Part shown: piece by piece, positions 25,050 through 33,736 of the stretch
Position numbering within the stretch: position 1 is the first letter of the stretch
Layout of the letters: the number at the start of each line of letters is the position of its first letter
Source of the DNA: Brumimicrobium oceani
Lineage (GTDB): Bacteria > Bacteroidota > Bacteroidia > Flavobacteriales_D > Crocinitomicaceae
Assembly: GCF_003143775.1 (NCBI RefSeq)
Contig: NZ_QFRJ01000004.1
Coordinates: forward strand, 1-64,000
DNA: 64,000 nucleotides
Reading direction: 5' to 3'
Notes under the pieces: model-generated
Seen by the model: the letters and a program-made list of their open reading frames with translations, nothing else
Databases searched by the model: none
Told to the model about the DNA's origin: nothing
Translations under genes and position numbers: made by a program

Positions 25050-25391
25050 ATGAAAAAATTAAACGCAATTCTATTTTTCGCATTATTTCTCACGACAACC
25101 GCTTTTGGTCAGATCAGTGGCGATGTAGTAAAAGACAATAGAAAAATTACCACAGAACTTCCTTACGTTATTGAAGGACATATCACTGGGAAAATAACAA
25201 TTCAAATTAGCGTTGATGCTTTGGGAGACATTTCATCAAGTAAAGTTTTAGACGATAAATCGACAATCAAGAGTACTCCAGCAAAAATCAAAGCGTTAAA
25301 TCATGTTTCGAAATTTAAGTTTGAACCAGGTACTTGGTTTCCGAAGTTTCATCAAGGAGAAATTGTGATTACTATGGTGAGACCAAATTAG
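25050..25391 (+). CDS. secreted TonB C-terminal-like protein
   Basis: A 113-residue protein with a signal peptide (MKKLNAILFFALFLTTTAFGQ). The rest resembles the C-terminal domain of TonB (GKITIQISVDALGDISSSKVL, FKFEPGTWFPKFHQGEIVITM), as found in many small periplasmic Bacteroidota proteins. It has no membrane anchor and no proline-rich spacer, so it is not a complete TonB. It starts 9 bases after recG, probably co-transcribed. Confidence 0.72.
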   Translation: MKKLNAILFFALFLTTTAFGQISGDVVKDNRKITTELPYVIEGHITGKITIQISVDALGDISSSKVLDDKSTIKSTPAKIKALNHVSKFKFEPGTWFPKFHQGEIVITMVRPN

Positions 25392-25752
25392 GCTTTGCCC
25401 AGCTAGTTATTTACGACTTAATTCCCATACAGATTAAAATATTTGCAGCTATATGGAATACTGTGGGGTAAGTGTATATTACTAACTTGAGCTAAACAGT
25501 TATTAATTTGCCTAAATTCTTATATAAAAGGACAAGTTCAAAACCGATATCTTACAATAGATAATCCTCTTTGAGAAACAAATTTTCAAAGCGGTGTTGA
25601 GCGTTGAAATAAAGAACCTAAAGATTACAACTCCGTCAGCTGACGGACGATAGATTAATAGCCAAGGACGCAAGTCCTTGGTGTAAAAAGTACATCAGAA
25701 CAAAACCCCACAAAATCATATAACGCCAGTTATTTTGATTATTTAATATCAG
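25392..25752. other. gene-free stretch with palindromic hairpins
   Basis: About 360 bases without a plausible gene. It contains a 14-base perfect palindrome (CCGTCAGCTGACGG, 25633-25646) and, 15 bases on, an 8-bp perfect stem with a GCAA loop (25662-25681). No T-run follows either. The segment 25700-25743 resembles 39899-39942 in the other long gene-free region (shared CACAAAATCATA and TTTTGATTA). Confidence 0.6.
25633..25681. repeat. tandem REP-like palindromes
   Basis: CCGTCAGCTGACGG is followed by CCAAGGAC-GCAA-GTCCTTGG. The second has a GNRA-type loop and the same CCAAGG...CTTGG ends as the 37-base palindromic repeats at 32332 and 32438. They flank the surface-protein island on its left side. 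Confidence 0.6.
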
Positions 25753-25786
25753 AAAAATGCACACCCCAATTAAGGAATGTGCATTT
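25753..25786 (-). terminator. terminator of the 1326-residue surface protein gene
   Basis: AAATGCACA (25755-25763) and TGTGCATTT (25778-25786) form a 9-bp stem; the minus strand continues with a T-run. It is 22 bases past the stop. Confidence 0.75.
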
Positions 25787-25807
25787 CATAAAGTTTTGAA
25801 TTGTTGT

Positions 25808-28800
25808 TTACTTCTCTTTACTCACAATCAACTTAGAATTCATTTTCATAATTCCGTCGTTGTAAATATTAACGATGTAAACTCCATTTTCAAGGTTTCT
25901 TGTATCAATAAGCTTTTCACCTGTATTTTCTTCTATACTTCCTGTTCCAATTTCGCGACCATTCATGTCATAAATTTTGTATTGTGCATTTTCCAATTCA
26001 TCATAGATTTCCCATTTGATGCTTGTGAATTCACTTGCTGGGTTTGGATAAACTGTGATATTGTACATGAGTTCTTCTAAAGTTGGTTCGTTACCTGATG
26101 GAGCTGGAATTGTTAACATTTTAGCCATTCCACCGCCTTCTGGTACTTCCTTCTCGAAACAAATATCATAGAAGAAACATAAAATGTTTTCAGCGTAACC
26201 AGATGCCCTGTTGCCTTTTTCTGCTAAAGTTTCAAGGTATTGAACTTCTGTAGAATCTAATTGTGCTATGTTACGTGAACCTAAGCTAGATCTGAAAGTG
26301 ATATAATTATCAAAATCTTCAATCAGACCTATGTCAGCTTGCATACTTTCGTCGCTATTGATTGCTTGCAAAACAGAATCTGCTCTAGACCATTCACTAT
26401 TTTCTATAAAGAAATCCATCACACCTATTTTATTAGAAATCCCTTCTCCCATCAAAACGATGTTGTGTCTTTCTGAATAGGTATGTTCCTCTTTTGACTT
26501 CTTCAAATACTTAATAAAGTGAGTTGCCTCGGCAATTTTTGACTGATAAGCCATTATTTCGCCTTCTAAACTGGTTCTCACTGTTTCTGTATTCCAGTTG
26601 TTTCTAACATAATTAAGCATGTATTCTGGAAGCGCATTGTTGGTAACATCATTTAACTCAAAAATGAATTGCTCTCCTTTCGTTGCGTCAGGATTGGCTA
26701 AAAGCACCTCTAGCAGCATAGCATTAGGCAAAATATTCTCACCCGCTGCCGTCAACAATGCTTCTGTTGAAAGATATGGCGCTTCTTGCATCAAATTGTT
26801 TCGCAATGTCCAAGCATCTGATGACCAGTTATTCTCAATTTGACTTTGAAGAATATCTGTATTGCCATTGTCGATTAAAGAGATGTAATTGTAGTAAAGG
26901 TTGTTATAAGCTGCTTCATGACTGACAAGTTCTGTTTCAAAATCAGCTAATTCAGTTGTGCGTTGATCGAGAATTAACACCCCAGGCTTAAAGTTTGAAA
27001 GACATGAGTTTGAGACCTCAAGTAAAACTTCATTTACTGGGCCGACCACACCGTTTGTCATATTGGGCATCGTAATACCACCTGAATGATAATATTTTAT
27101 CTGGTTGGCATAATTAGCGATGTCTAGGGTATTAAACTGAAATGTGTTTCCTGCTGATGTTTGCGGATAATAATCACCTTGATTTTGTCTAACGCCATGA
27201 CTATTATGTGAAGAGTTAATTAAAATCGCATTATCATTATTCACATATTCATTACAAAGGAATTGCAAACCATTCTTTGCATACTTACTTCGGTTTATTC
27301 TATTTGATTTTGTTCCTTCAAAAAGATTATTTAGTGAGTTTTTATATAGCCTATTATCAGACGGCCCGCCATTATCTACAACAATACCCGACGTTTTACC
27401 ACTAATTAAATTATTTTGTACAGAATTTTCTTCTACAATATACTCGGCTGAGTTCTGAAGATAAATTCCATTACCTGAATAAGTACTACTATTATACCCA
27501 CCATCGCCAATCACAAAATTATTTCTGTTAATATTTACATTATCAAACTCTTTAACACGAATCCCCCAAATATTGTTGGTAAAATCAGTTTGAGAGATGG
27601 TAACTGCTTCTGTAACTCCGGCTCCAGCAACTTGGATAGCATACTCTAATCCATCGAAACTCGATTTCATCAATAAACCTGTTGGACAAGGCGTTCCATA
27701 AGGAAGTGGTGGAGAATCACATCGAGGAATAACCCTAAAACTAGCATCTAAAGATGAAATACCTTCATTTGGAGAACTACTTAAAGATTTATTAGTGGTC
27801 ACATTATTTGAAAAATGACAATTTTTAAAGTCAATTCCATGCACTTTCCAAAGCGTCACATAGGGCTGCTGCGGGTATCCCTCCACAAAATCATCATTTG
27901 TCAAGAATTCTGTATCGGTAAAACTGGAAGTGTTGTTTCGAAAATAACCAGGATAATTCGGTGTAAAATTCTGATAAGCCATAAACTCAACACCCCTTCT
28001 GTTGTTTCTAAACACTCCATCAGTTGATTTAATCACACCACCAATTTCACTCCAAGATTGAGGATTCCAATTGGTGAAAGCGAGATGCGCATTTTCTATT
28101 GTACCACCATTTTTTAGTTCTAACATCCCTTGGTGGGTTGGGTTATTTACTGGGAATTGGTGTAGGTTGGAAGTACCATAAACCTCAACTCCTTGCCAGT
28201 AGTAACCTTCGCTATTATCGCAAGCTAATTTCATATTGGTAAAGACGGCCCTGTCTAATGTCAACTTAGCGCCTTGCTCAATGATTACTTTGGCATCAGG
28301 TGCAAAACGGAAAGTCATATTTTTTATAACTACGTTTTTTCCCGATGGAATAATTAAATCACCTTGCATTGCAATATCTGAGTTGGAAACACCCCAAGGG
28401 TTTTGATTTGGAATTGGTTGCCATGTTGCACTTGTTCCTGCGGTATATCCTGCAACAGTATAAATTGAAGGGTACCCAATACTACTATAATCCATCCCAT
28501 CGATTTGGTCTGGGAGCATGTAGGATTTTAATCCCTCTGAGTAATATGATGCATTCTGCATATTAAAATTGTATGTGAATGGCACATCAATCATATTAAA
28601 GACGCCTGTAGACGGTGTATTTGGATTGGTGAATGAAGCCAGACCATTTGAGTGTGCCAAATACAGCTTTCCCAATTTTCCAATTTCCATTTGAGAATAT
28701 TGAAGGGCCGTGGATTGGCTTTGACTAATTCCAGGTACTGCCTGAATTCCGCTGGAAGGCGAATTGAAGTCATAATAATCAAAGGCATTAGTATAAAATT

Positions 28801-29788
28801 TATTTGTACTATGAGAGATATATAGAATACTTCCATTTGGAGAAAATTCTAAACCATGAATATATGGCTGTACTTGATTGCTCGGTAAATTCGGAAAGTC
28901 TAAATAACTTAGAAGTTCCTCTGATATTACGTCACCAGAACTATTCAAATCTAAGCAAAGAACTGATTGCGAAACCTGAGTATTGCTGTTTAAAACATTT
29001 AGCTTTAAGGCAACTGCTAAGCGATATTTTTCAGGACCTTCACCTGGTAATTCTATAAGTTCCATCTCTCCTCTTTGTTGCTGACCTGTATTTTCATTAG
29101 TATACGTTGGTATAAAAGACCAATAGTTATCAAATTGTAAGTTTGAAGCAGATACCTTAAATCGATACAAGCCTTTATAACCTGTGAAGAAAACAAAACG
29201 TGTGTTATCATCTCTTAATTTAGAAGCAGCAAAAAAGATGGAAGATGATCTTTCAGGATGTGATATATCAGGAAATTCACTAGGAATATATTGCTGTATA
29301 TTTTCACAAAACAATACTAGACCTAATCTACCGCTATTGGCAGAAACATCTGTTGGTAGAGACATGTCTAATTTTGCTACAAAAGCTTTTGAATGAACTA
29401 AGTCATAGTTGTTAGAACCAGCAAGAAATATATAAAATTGGCTACAATTATCAGGAACAGGCACTATAGTTATTTCAGCTGTTCCATATAGGTTTATACC
29501 GTTATTCGGAATTGTTAACATACCTATTCTGTAACCCTCTTTATCATATATCATGTCGTCTACAATAAAAAAGAGTAAATCTCCGTTTGCATCCTGCATG
29601 GCGTTCGAGGCGTTTGTGGCCGGCAAACCATCGTAGCCGATGCTCGGATTTTGGGTGGGGAGGGGGACGGGTGGAACCTGATTAAGCATATTAGGCTTAT
29701 AAAGCGGTGGTAAAATCCATCCCGTATTTTGTGCAATTATCCCTAATTGCAAACTTAAACAAAGCAATAAAAAGACTCCTTTTTTCAT
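25808..29788 (-). CDS. large secreted surface protein, beta-helix and T9SS type A sorting domain
   Basis: A 1326-residue protein with a signal peptide (~1-19, ending IIAQ). The N-terminal ~430 residues look like a beta-propeller-type region (repeated LYISHSTNKF, LYLAHSNGLASF units). Residues ~480-900 look like a right-handed parallel beta-helix (NVVIKNMTFRFAPDAKVIIEQ, GGTIENAHLAF, EYIVEENSVQNN, NRLYKNSLNN). A helical segment follows, then a type A sorting domain (~1240-1326: ITVYPNPASEFTSIKW, YKIYDMNGREIG, LENGVYIVNIY). This design suits a T9SS-exported adhesin or carbohydrate-binding protein; no catalytic residues are evident. It is divergent from the XRE regulator. A TAAGTTTG box lies on its coding strand at 29819-29812, without a TTG at the right distance. 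Confidence 0.85.
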   Translation of the reverse strand: MKKGVFLLLCLSLQLGIIAQNTGWILPPLYKPNMLNQVPPVPLPTQNPSIGYDGLPATNASNAMQDANGDLLFFIVDDMIYDKEGYRIGMLTIPNNGINLYGTAEITIVPVPDNCSQFYIFLAGSNNYDLVHSKAFVAKLDMSLPTDVSANSGRLGLVLFCENIQQYIPSEFPDISHPERSSSIFFAASKLRDDNTRFVFFTGYKGLYRFKVSASNLQFDNYWSFIPTYTNENTGQQQRGEMELIELPGEGPEKYRLAVALKLNVLNSNTQVSQSVLCLDLNSSGDVISEELLSYLDFPNLPSNQVQPYIHGLEFSPNGSILYISHSTNKFYTNAFDYYDFNSPSSGIQAVPGISQSQSTALQYSQMEIGKLGKLYLAHSNGLASFTNPNTPSTGVFNMIDVPFTYNFNMQNASYYSEGLKSYMLPDQIDGMDYSSIGYPSIYTVAGYTAGTSATWQPIPNQNPWGVSNSDIAMQGDLIIPSGKNVVIKNMTFRFAPDAKVIIEQGAKLTLDRAVFTNMKLACDNSEGYYWQGVEVYGTSNLHQFPVNNPTHQGMLELKNGGTIENAHLAFTNWNPQSWSEIGGVIKSTDGVFRNNRRGVEFMAYQNFTPNYPGYFRNNTSSFTDTEFLTNDDFVEGYPQQPYVTLWKVHGIDFKNCHFSNNVTTNKSLSSSPNEGISSLDASFRVIPRCDSPPLPYGTPCPTGLLMKSSFDGLEYAIQVAGAGVTEAVTISQTDFTNNIWGIRVKEFDNVNINRNNFVIGDGGYNSSTYSGNGIYLQNSAEYIVEENSVQNNLISGKTSGIVVDNGGPSDNRLYKNSLNNLFEGTKSNRINRSKYAKNGLQFLCNEYVNNDNAILINSSHNSHGVRQNQGDYYPQTSAGNTFQFNTLDIANYANQIKYYHSGGITMPNMTNGVVGPVNEVLLEVSNSCLSNFKPGVLILDQRTTELADFETELVSHEAAYNNLYYNYISLIDNGNTDILQSQIENNWSSDAWTLRNNLMQEAPYLSTEALLTAAGENILPNAMLLEVLLANPDATKGEQFIFELNDVTNNALPEYMLNYVRNNWNTETVRTSLEGEIMAYQSKIAEATHFIKYLKKSKEEHTYSERHNIVLMGEGISNKIGVMDFFIENSEWSRADSVLQAINSDESMQADIGLIEDFDNYITFRSSLGSRNIAQLDSTEVQYLETLAEKGNRASGYAENILCFFYDICFEKEVPEGGGMAKMLTIPAPSGNEPTLEELMYNITVYPNPASEFTSIKWEIYDELENAQYKIYDMNGREIGTGSIEENTGEKLIDTRNLENGVYIVNIYNDGIMKMNSKLIVSKEK

Positions 29789-29871
29789 AATTATAAGTTT
29801 TAATGTTCACCCAAACTTAGAATATTATTTCACAACCTATTACCAATTTCACGACATTTCTACAAATTATA

Positions 29872-29902
29872 TTGGTAGTTACAAAAAATTGTTATAAGTT
29901 TG
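29872..29902 (+). promoter_or_regulatory. promoter of the XRE regulator
   Basis: TTG (29872-29874), 20 bases, TAAGTTTG (29895-29902): both boxes and the spacer fit the Bacteroidota consensus. The decamer TTATAAGTTT at 29892-29901 overlaps the -7 box and occurs again at 29791-29800 in front of the divergent gene, so it is a candidate operator. Confidence 0.75.
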
Positions 29903-29926
29903 AAACTATATTCAAAAATTTTAAGA

Positions 29927-30298
29927 ATGAATAAAAAGCCTTTATCAATTTCAGAGAAAGTTAAAACTTTAAGAGAAAATCTAGGGTATAGTCAAGAATA
30001 TATGGCTGATATGCTTAAAGTTTCGCAGCAGACATATTCTTTAATAGAAAAGAAACCTGAAAAATCAAACCTTTTAAGAATTCAGAAAATTGCAACAATT
30101 CTAGATGTTAAAATTTCATTTTTGTTAAACGAGGAAGATGCTTTTAATCTATACAGTTTTCATCAAAAGGGTGGAAGTACTGCTTCTTATATTCAAAATA
30201 ATACTCATCAAGAACTTAATGAAGAAATAGTTAACCAATTAAAGGAGGAAATAAAGTATCTTCGTAAGATTATAGATAATAAAATAAATCTGTCTTAA
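29927..30298 (+). CDS. XRE-family helix-turn-helix regulator
   Basis: A 123-residue cytoplasmic regulator. The HTH lies at ~8-65 (ISEKVKTLRENLGYSQEYMADMLKVSQQTYSLIEKK), followed by NLLRIQKIATILDVKISFLL, the usual end of the XRE fold, and a C-terminal helix that looks like a coiled coil (NEEIVNQLKEEIKYLRKIIDN), probably for dimerisation. The ATG at 29927 is chosen over an upstream TTG because it fits the promoter and the domain edge. It is divergent from the 1326-residue surface protein and 20 bases upstream of a type B adhesin, so it probably controls one or both. Confidence 0.88.
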   Translation: MNKKPLSISEKVKTLRENLGYSQEYMADMLKVSQQTYSLIEKKPEKSNLLRIQKIATILDVKISFLLNEEDAFNLYSFHQKGGSTASYIQNNTHQELNEEIVNQLKEEIKYLRKIIDNKINLS

Positions 30299-30318
30299 CT
30301 AAACTTAATACTACCGCC

Positions 30319-32319
30319 ATGTACAAATACATACTACTTCCTATTTTATTCCTAACAATAAACCTAAATTGCTTGTCTCAACAAATACACTATTATTCAG
30401 ATAATTTTTATGGCGGAGTAACTGGTGGTGGTTTCAATCCAGGTCTTTCTTCTATAACCACAACAGTTTCTCTAAATATTCCAAACAATGCGACAATTAG
30501 GAAAGCATTATTGTTCGCAACATCTTCAAAATTTTTTATTCAAGAAAAATTTCTTGACTCAATTAATATTACTTTAAATGGGGAGATTATTTCGATTGGT
30601 CAACAAAATGCAATTAATAATAAATACACTCAGATTTACGGTTTTTCTCAGGATGATTACGTTGAATACACAACCTTAATTAAGGATATAACTCATGTAA
30701 GTTCCATTCAAAACCAACCAACAATAAATATCACCTCTTCAATGCAAGCAAATCTTCCTGCAGTCTGGAGATTCTATATTCTAATTTTATACGATAGCAA
30801 TGTCTTATCAAAAACTTCTATTGATGTATATATCAACAATCAAGATTATCTACCACAACTTAATTACTCTTTAATACCATCCTATAACATAAGCTATTCG
30901 GAAGATGTTGGTCTTGTTATTAATACTGGAGATATTTGTGACACCATTAACGATGGAAGTTTTGTTTCAGTCAATTCAAGTCCAATAGGTTTAATTGGAG
31001 GAAACGAATTCAACACTATAAACACATCTTGCTCTAGTCCTTCAGGAAATTTTTATTACGAAAATAATACTTTGAACGGATTAACTGATGACACTTCTGA
31101 CTCTTTAATGAATGGTACAGATGCTATTGCCAATATTAGAAATTATGGAACATCTATACCGACAGAGGTTAATTTTATTCATCAGGCTCAAAGTCATTCA
31201 AGTTCAAAAACGAATATTGTAGACCAGCTGTTCCTCACCTACACCTCCCCCTGCGACACCTTCTCCACGACCCTCACCCCAGACACCACAATCTGCTACG
31301 GTGAAACCCTCCAACTCCAAGCCACAGGCGGGGTTTCAACAGGCTCAACCTCTGGCTACGAATGGCTAGCCATTTCAAATCCTGCTGCACTAAACGATTT
31401 AAGCTGCACAGATTGTCCCAACCCAATATTTTCAGGAGATAGTAGTCAAGTTTACACCGTAAGAATTTGGAATACGGACAGTTGTTCTGTTGTAAAACCC
31501 ATTAGCATTGGCGTTTCGCATCCTTCAGAAATTATAAGTTCCACCTTTAATTCGGTTTGTAGTTTTTCTACTGGAAAAATAAAGATGCAGGATGTTCCAA
31601 GCAATGTAGTTCAATTTGGTGCCGTAAATAAAAATGGAGATACATTGACGGCTAATTCAGCCAATACTTTTAATGGTTTGTCGGCTGGAGATTACACGCT
31701 TTTTTATATTGATAAATTTGGGTGCAGTACAGACACTGTAGTCAAGGTAGAGCCTGTAATAAATACTAAAGCATTATTCAACGCTTATCCTAAAAAAGGA
31801 ACTGCTCCTATCTATATTAATTTGACCAATCAATCGCAAAACGCTACAGATTACAGTTGGTGGATCAATGATGCATACCAAGGCAATTCTTTTTCAGGGT
31901 TTTGGGCAGATACTTCAGGAACATACAATATAGAACTTATTGCGTGGAAAACGGATAGCATTTGTGCAGACACTGTTTCTTTTACAGTTTTCATTTTTGA
32001 CAGCCTGGTTGCTTCTCTTCCTAATGTTTTTACGCCTAACAATGATGGTGTAAATGATTATTTCAATGTTAAAGTGAATCTTCCTGTGAGTTACAAGTTG
32101 AGTATATTAAACCGCTGGGGAAATCTTGTTTTTGAAAATGCGGGAGATTTAACAAAAGGAGAACATAAGTTATGGAATGGTGAAACTAAGAGTGGGGAAA
32201 TTGTTACTGACGGAACTTATTTTTATAAGATGGTTTTTGGGTTGGATAGAGAATCTATAGATTGTGAATTGACGGAATGCGAGGTGGTGAAGCAAGGGTT
32301 TGTGGATGTGAGGAAGTAG
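30319..32319 (+). CDS. secreted adhesin-like protein with T9SS type B (CHU_C) sorting domain
   Basis: A 666-residue protein: signal peptide (~1-21), a long N-terminal domain of unknown fold (~25-330; Asn- and Thr-rich, starting YYSDNFYGGVTGGGF), a Cys-containing Ig/PKD-like tract (~330-560: CYGETLQLQATGG, CSFSTGKIKM, APIYINLTNQSQNATDYSWWIN) and a type B sorting domain (~575-666: LPNVFTPNNDGVNDYFNV, LSILNRWGNLVFE, TDGTYFYKM). Type B proteins are exported by the T9SS in gliding bacteria. It is 20 bases after the XRE gene with no terminator between, so it is probably regulated by it. From ~31225 the base composition shifts to higher C content for about 150 bases, which might reflect domain acquisition. 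Confidence 0.85.
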   Translation: MYKYILLPILFLTINLNCLSQQIHYYSDNFYGGVTGGGFNPGLSSITTTVSLNIPNNATIRKALLFATSSKFFIQEKFLDSINITLNGEIISIGQQNAINNKYTQIYGFSQDDYVEYTTLIKDITHVSSIQNQPTINITSSMQANLPAVWRFYILILYDSNVLSKTSIDVYINNQDYLPQLNYSLIPSYNISYSEDVGLVINTGDICDTINDGSFVSVNSSPIGLIGGNEFNTINTSCSSPSGNFYYENNTLNGLTDDTSDSLMNGTDAIANIRNYGTSIPTEVNFIHQAQSHSSSKTNIVDQLFLTYTSPCDTFSTTLTPDTTICYGETLQLQATGGVSTGSTSGYEWLAISNPAALNDLSCTDCPNPIFSGDSSQVYTVRIWNTDSCSVVKPISIGVSHPSEIISSTFNSVCSFSTGKIKMQDVPSNVVQFGAVNKNGDTLTANSANTFNGLSAGDYTLFYIDKFGCSTDTVVKVEPVINTKALFNAYPKKGTAPIYINLTNQSQNATDYSWWINDAYQGNSFSGFWADTSGTYNIELIAWKTDSICADTVSFTVFIFDSLVASLPNVFTPNNDGVNDYFNVKVNLPVSYKLSILNRWGNLVFENAGDLTKGEHKLWNGETKSGEIVTDGTYFYKMVFGLDRESIDCELTECEVVKQGFVDVRK

Positions 32320-32331
32320 AAAGAGTTTAAA

Positions 32332-32368
32332 CCAAGGTCACGAGATGGAATCTCGCGACAGCTTGGGG
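32332..32368. repeat. 37-base palindromic repeat, copy 1
   Basis: Identical to 32438-32474. Outer arms CCAAG/CTTGG enclose GTCACGAGAT-GGA-ATCTCGCGAC, a 10-bp arm with one mismatch, so the whole unit folds as one hairpin. It lies 13 bases past the stop of the type B adhesin gene. Confidence 0.9.
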
Positions 32369-32437
32369 ATTGAACATCTCCATTTTGATCCAAATTGGCA
32401 ATAAAAATACCAATACCTATAACATTACCATTTTGAT

Positions 32438-32474
32438 CCAAGGTCACGAGATGGAATCTCGCGACAGCTTGGGG
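32438..32474. repeat. 37-base palindromic repeat, copy 2
   Basis: A second identical copy in the same orientation, 106 bases from the first. The 14-mer CCATTTTGATCCAA precedes this copy and also occurs within the spacer (32380-32393), so a larger unit was probably duplicated. This copy supplies the stop codon of the 79-residue frame on the minus strand. Confidence 0.9.
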
Positions 32475-32683
32475 CTTTGATCATAAACATTAATACCTCC
32501 TTTATTTAGAAGATAATTGTCTAAGCTATTAACTGAGTCATTACAATAACTGAACGCTCTATGGCTAGAAATATTAAATAACGTATCTGAAGTTAAACAA
32601 TTTACTTGGCTCTGCACATTAAACGCAACTAAATAAAAATACAGAAATGCCATTAAATGAAAAAAGGTTGCTATTAGTTTCAT
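32444..32683 (-). pseudogene. secreted protein gene cut short by a palindromic repeat
   Basis: A frame of 79 residues with a real-looking start: the ATG overlaps the TGA of the upstream 278-residue gene (ATGA), and a signal peptide (MKLIATFFHLMAFLYFYLVA ... NVQSQ) is followed by a Cys-containing mature part. The last ~10 residues (PKLSRDSIS) are encoded by the palindromic repeat. The remainder of the original protein is not visible. An adjacent short frame (32223-32447) with two LDQNG units reads through both repeats and may be decayed sequence or chance. A short functional peptide is possible. Confidence 0.5.
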
Positions 32684-33516
32684 ATCTTCAAAATTTTGTA
32701 GGTAAATAATTTATTATTTGATAAAAATGATATATAATAAATCCCCTTGGAACAATTTAAAGGATATATGACATCACCAAATCTTTCATACTTTATTGAT
32801 ATTCCCTTTGAATCCTTTATATTTACCTCGGTATTAAATTCTACATTAGCAATCTTAATTCCATTTGTAAACGGATTGGGAACTATTTGAATAGTTTCAT
32901 TAGTTTTTGTCTGGCTAACAGATAGTAGTTCGGATGCTTTTATTTGATCTGCAAAAACGAAGTGTATCGCATAAATAGTGTCTGAGCCCTCTATTTTTTT
33001 ATTAAAATCGTAATAATAAATTTGATCCAAAATATGGAAAGAATTTAAGGGGTCAGTTCCAGAAAAATCGTTCAGCGATTGTAATAAATGCCAAGTTGGC
33101 TCTGCATCTGCCCAGAAAAAACTCGTATTCATACAGACATTCTCAATATCTTCCTTTTTATAAGAAACTTTGATAGGTCTATTCGTTGAATTAGTGATAA
33201 ATGAAATGCCATTTGCCCAAGTATTTTGCCAATTTGTCGAACATTCATTTTTAACTATTTGAATTTTGGAACGTTTACTGCCCCCAGCGTTTACAAACAC
33301 CTCGAAATTATTTTGGGACCAAGATTGATTTTCTAAATTGACTTCACCGAAAACAGAATCAATTCCTTTGGTTGCATTTACATCATACCCCACAGTTACT
33401 GTGTCCTTATTTCCTATAGCATCTTCAAAATAAACCTCAAATGAAAACTCTGGAGTTTGCTGTCCAGAAAGTCCTCCCGACATAAGGAAAAACAGTAAAA
33501 AAAGTTTCTTTTTCAT
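32680..33516 (-). CDS. secreted protein with T9SS type A tail, paralogue of the 9807-10655 product
   Basis: A 278-residue protein: signal peptide (MKKKLFLLFFLMSGGLSGQ), an N-terminal segment VYFEDAIGNKDTVTVGYDVNATKGIDSVFGEVN that closely matches the 282-residue protein at 9807, a variable middle, and a divergent type A sorting domain (~205-278: IQIVPNPFTNGIKIANV, CSKGIYYISF). Function is unknown. It is the first gene of a two-gene unit; the second gene overlaps it by four bases and is truncated. Confidence 0.78.
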   Translation of the reverse strand: MKKKLFLLFFLMSGGLSGQQTPEFSFEVYFEDAIGNKDTVTVGYDVNATKGIDSVFGEVNLENQSWSQNNFEVFVNAGGSKRSKIQIVKNECSTNWQNTWANGISFITNSTNRPIKVSYKKEDIENVCMNTSFFWADAEPTWHLLQSLNDFSGTDPLNSFHILDQIYYYDFNKKIEGSDTIYAIHFVFADQIKASELLSVSQTKTNETIQIVPNPFTNGIKIANVEFNTEVNIKDSKGISIKYERFGDVIYPLNCSKGIYYISFLSNNKLFTYKILKI

Positions 33517-33736
33517 AGTGTTTAGTTTTAATATTCATTTCAAATATAGATGAAATTATTACTAAACCAAATATCTCTAAAACATTTAACACATTGAATC
33601 CCTTGCAAATAGATTACAAAACGCTTTGTAACTGACTAAAGTTTAAGTAACGAATCTTCATTTAAATAACATAGACAACCTTCAAGCAAAGCGCATTCTA
33701 TCCCAAAATTAAGAATCATTCTCGATACAAGTTCAA
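33517..33736. other. AT-rich intergenic stretch
   Basis: About 220 bases that should hold the promoter of the 278-residue protein gene (minus strand). No exact promoter boxes or structured element were identified. Confidence 0.3.

Noticed and set aside
25050-25391. calling the small secreted protein TonB
   Set aside because: It has only the C-terminal-like domain, a cleavable signal and no proline-rich spacer or membrane anchor.
26619-26843. short plus-strand frames under the 1326-residue gene (also at 25757, 27815, 28369, 28804, 29184)
   Set aside because: All are antisense shadows of a long, well-supported secreted-protein gene.
32223-32447. 74-residue frame with two LDQNG units across both palindromic repeats
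   Set aside because: Its length comes from the repeats and the duplicated 14-mer; no start of quality or recognisable domain. Probably debris.
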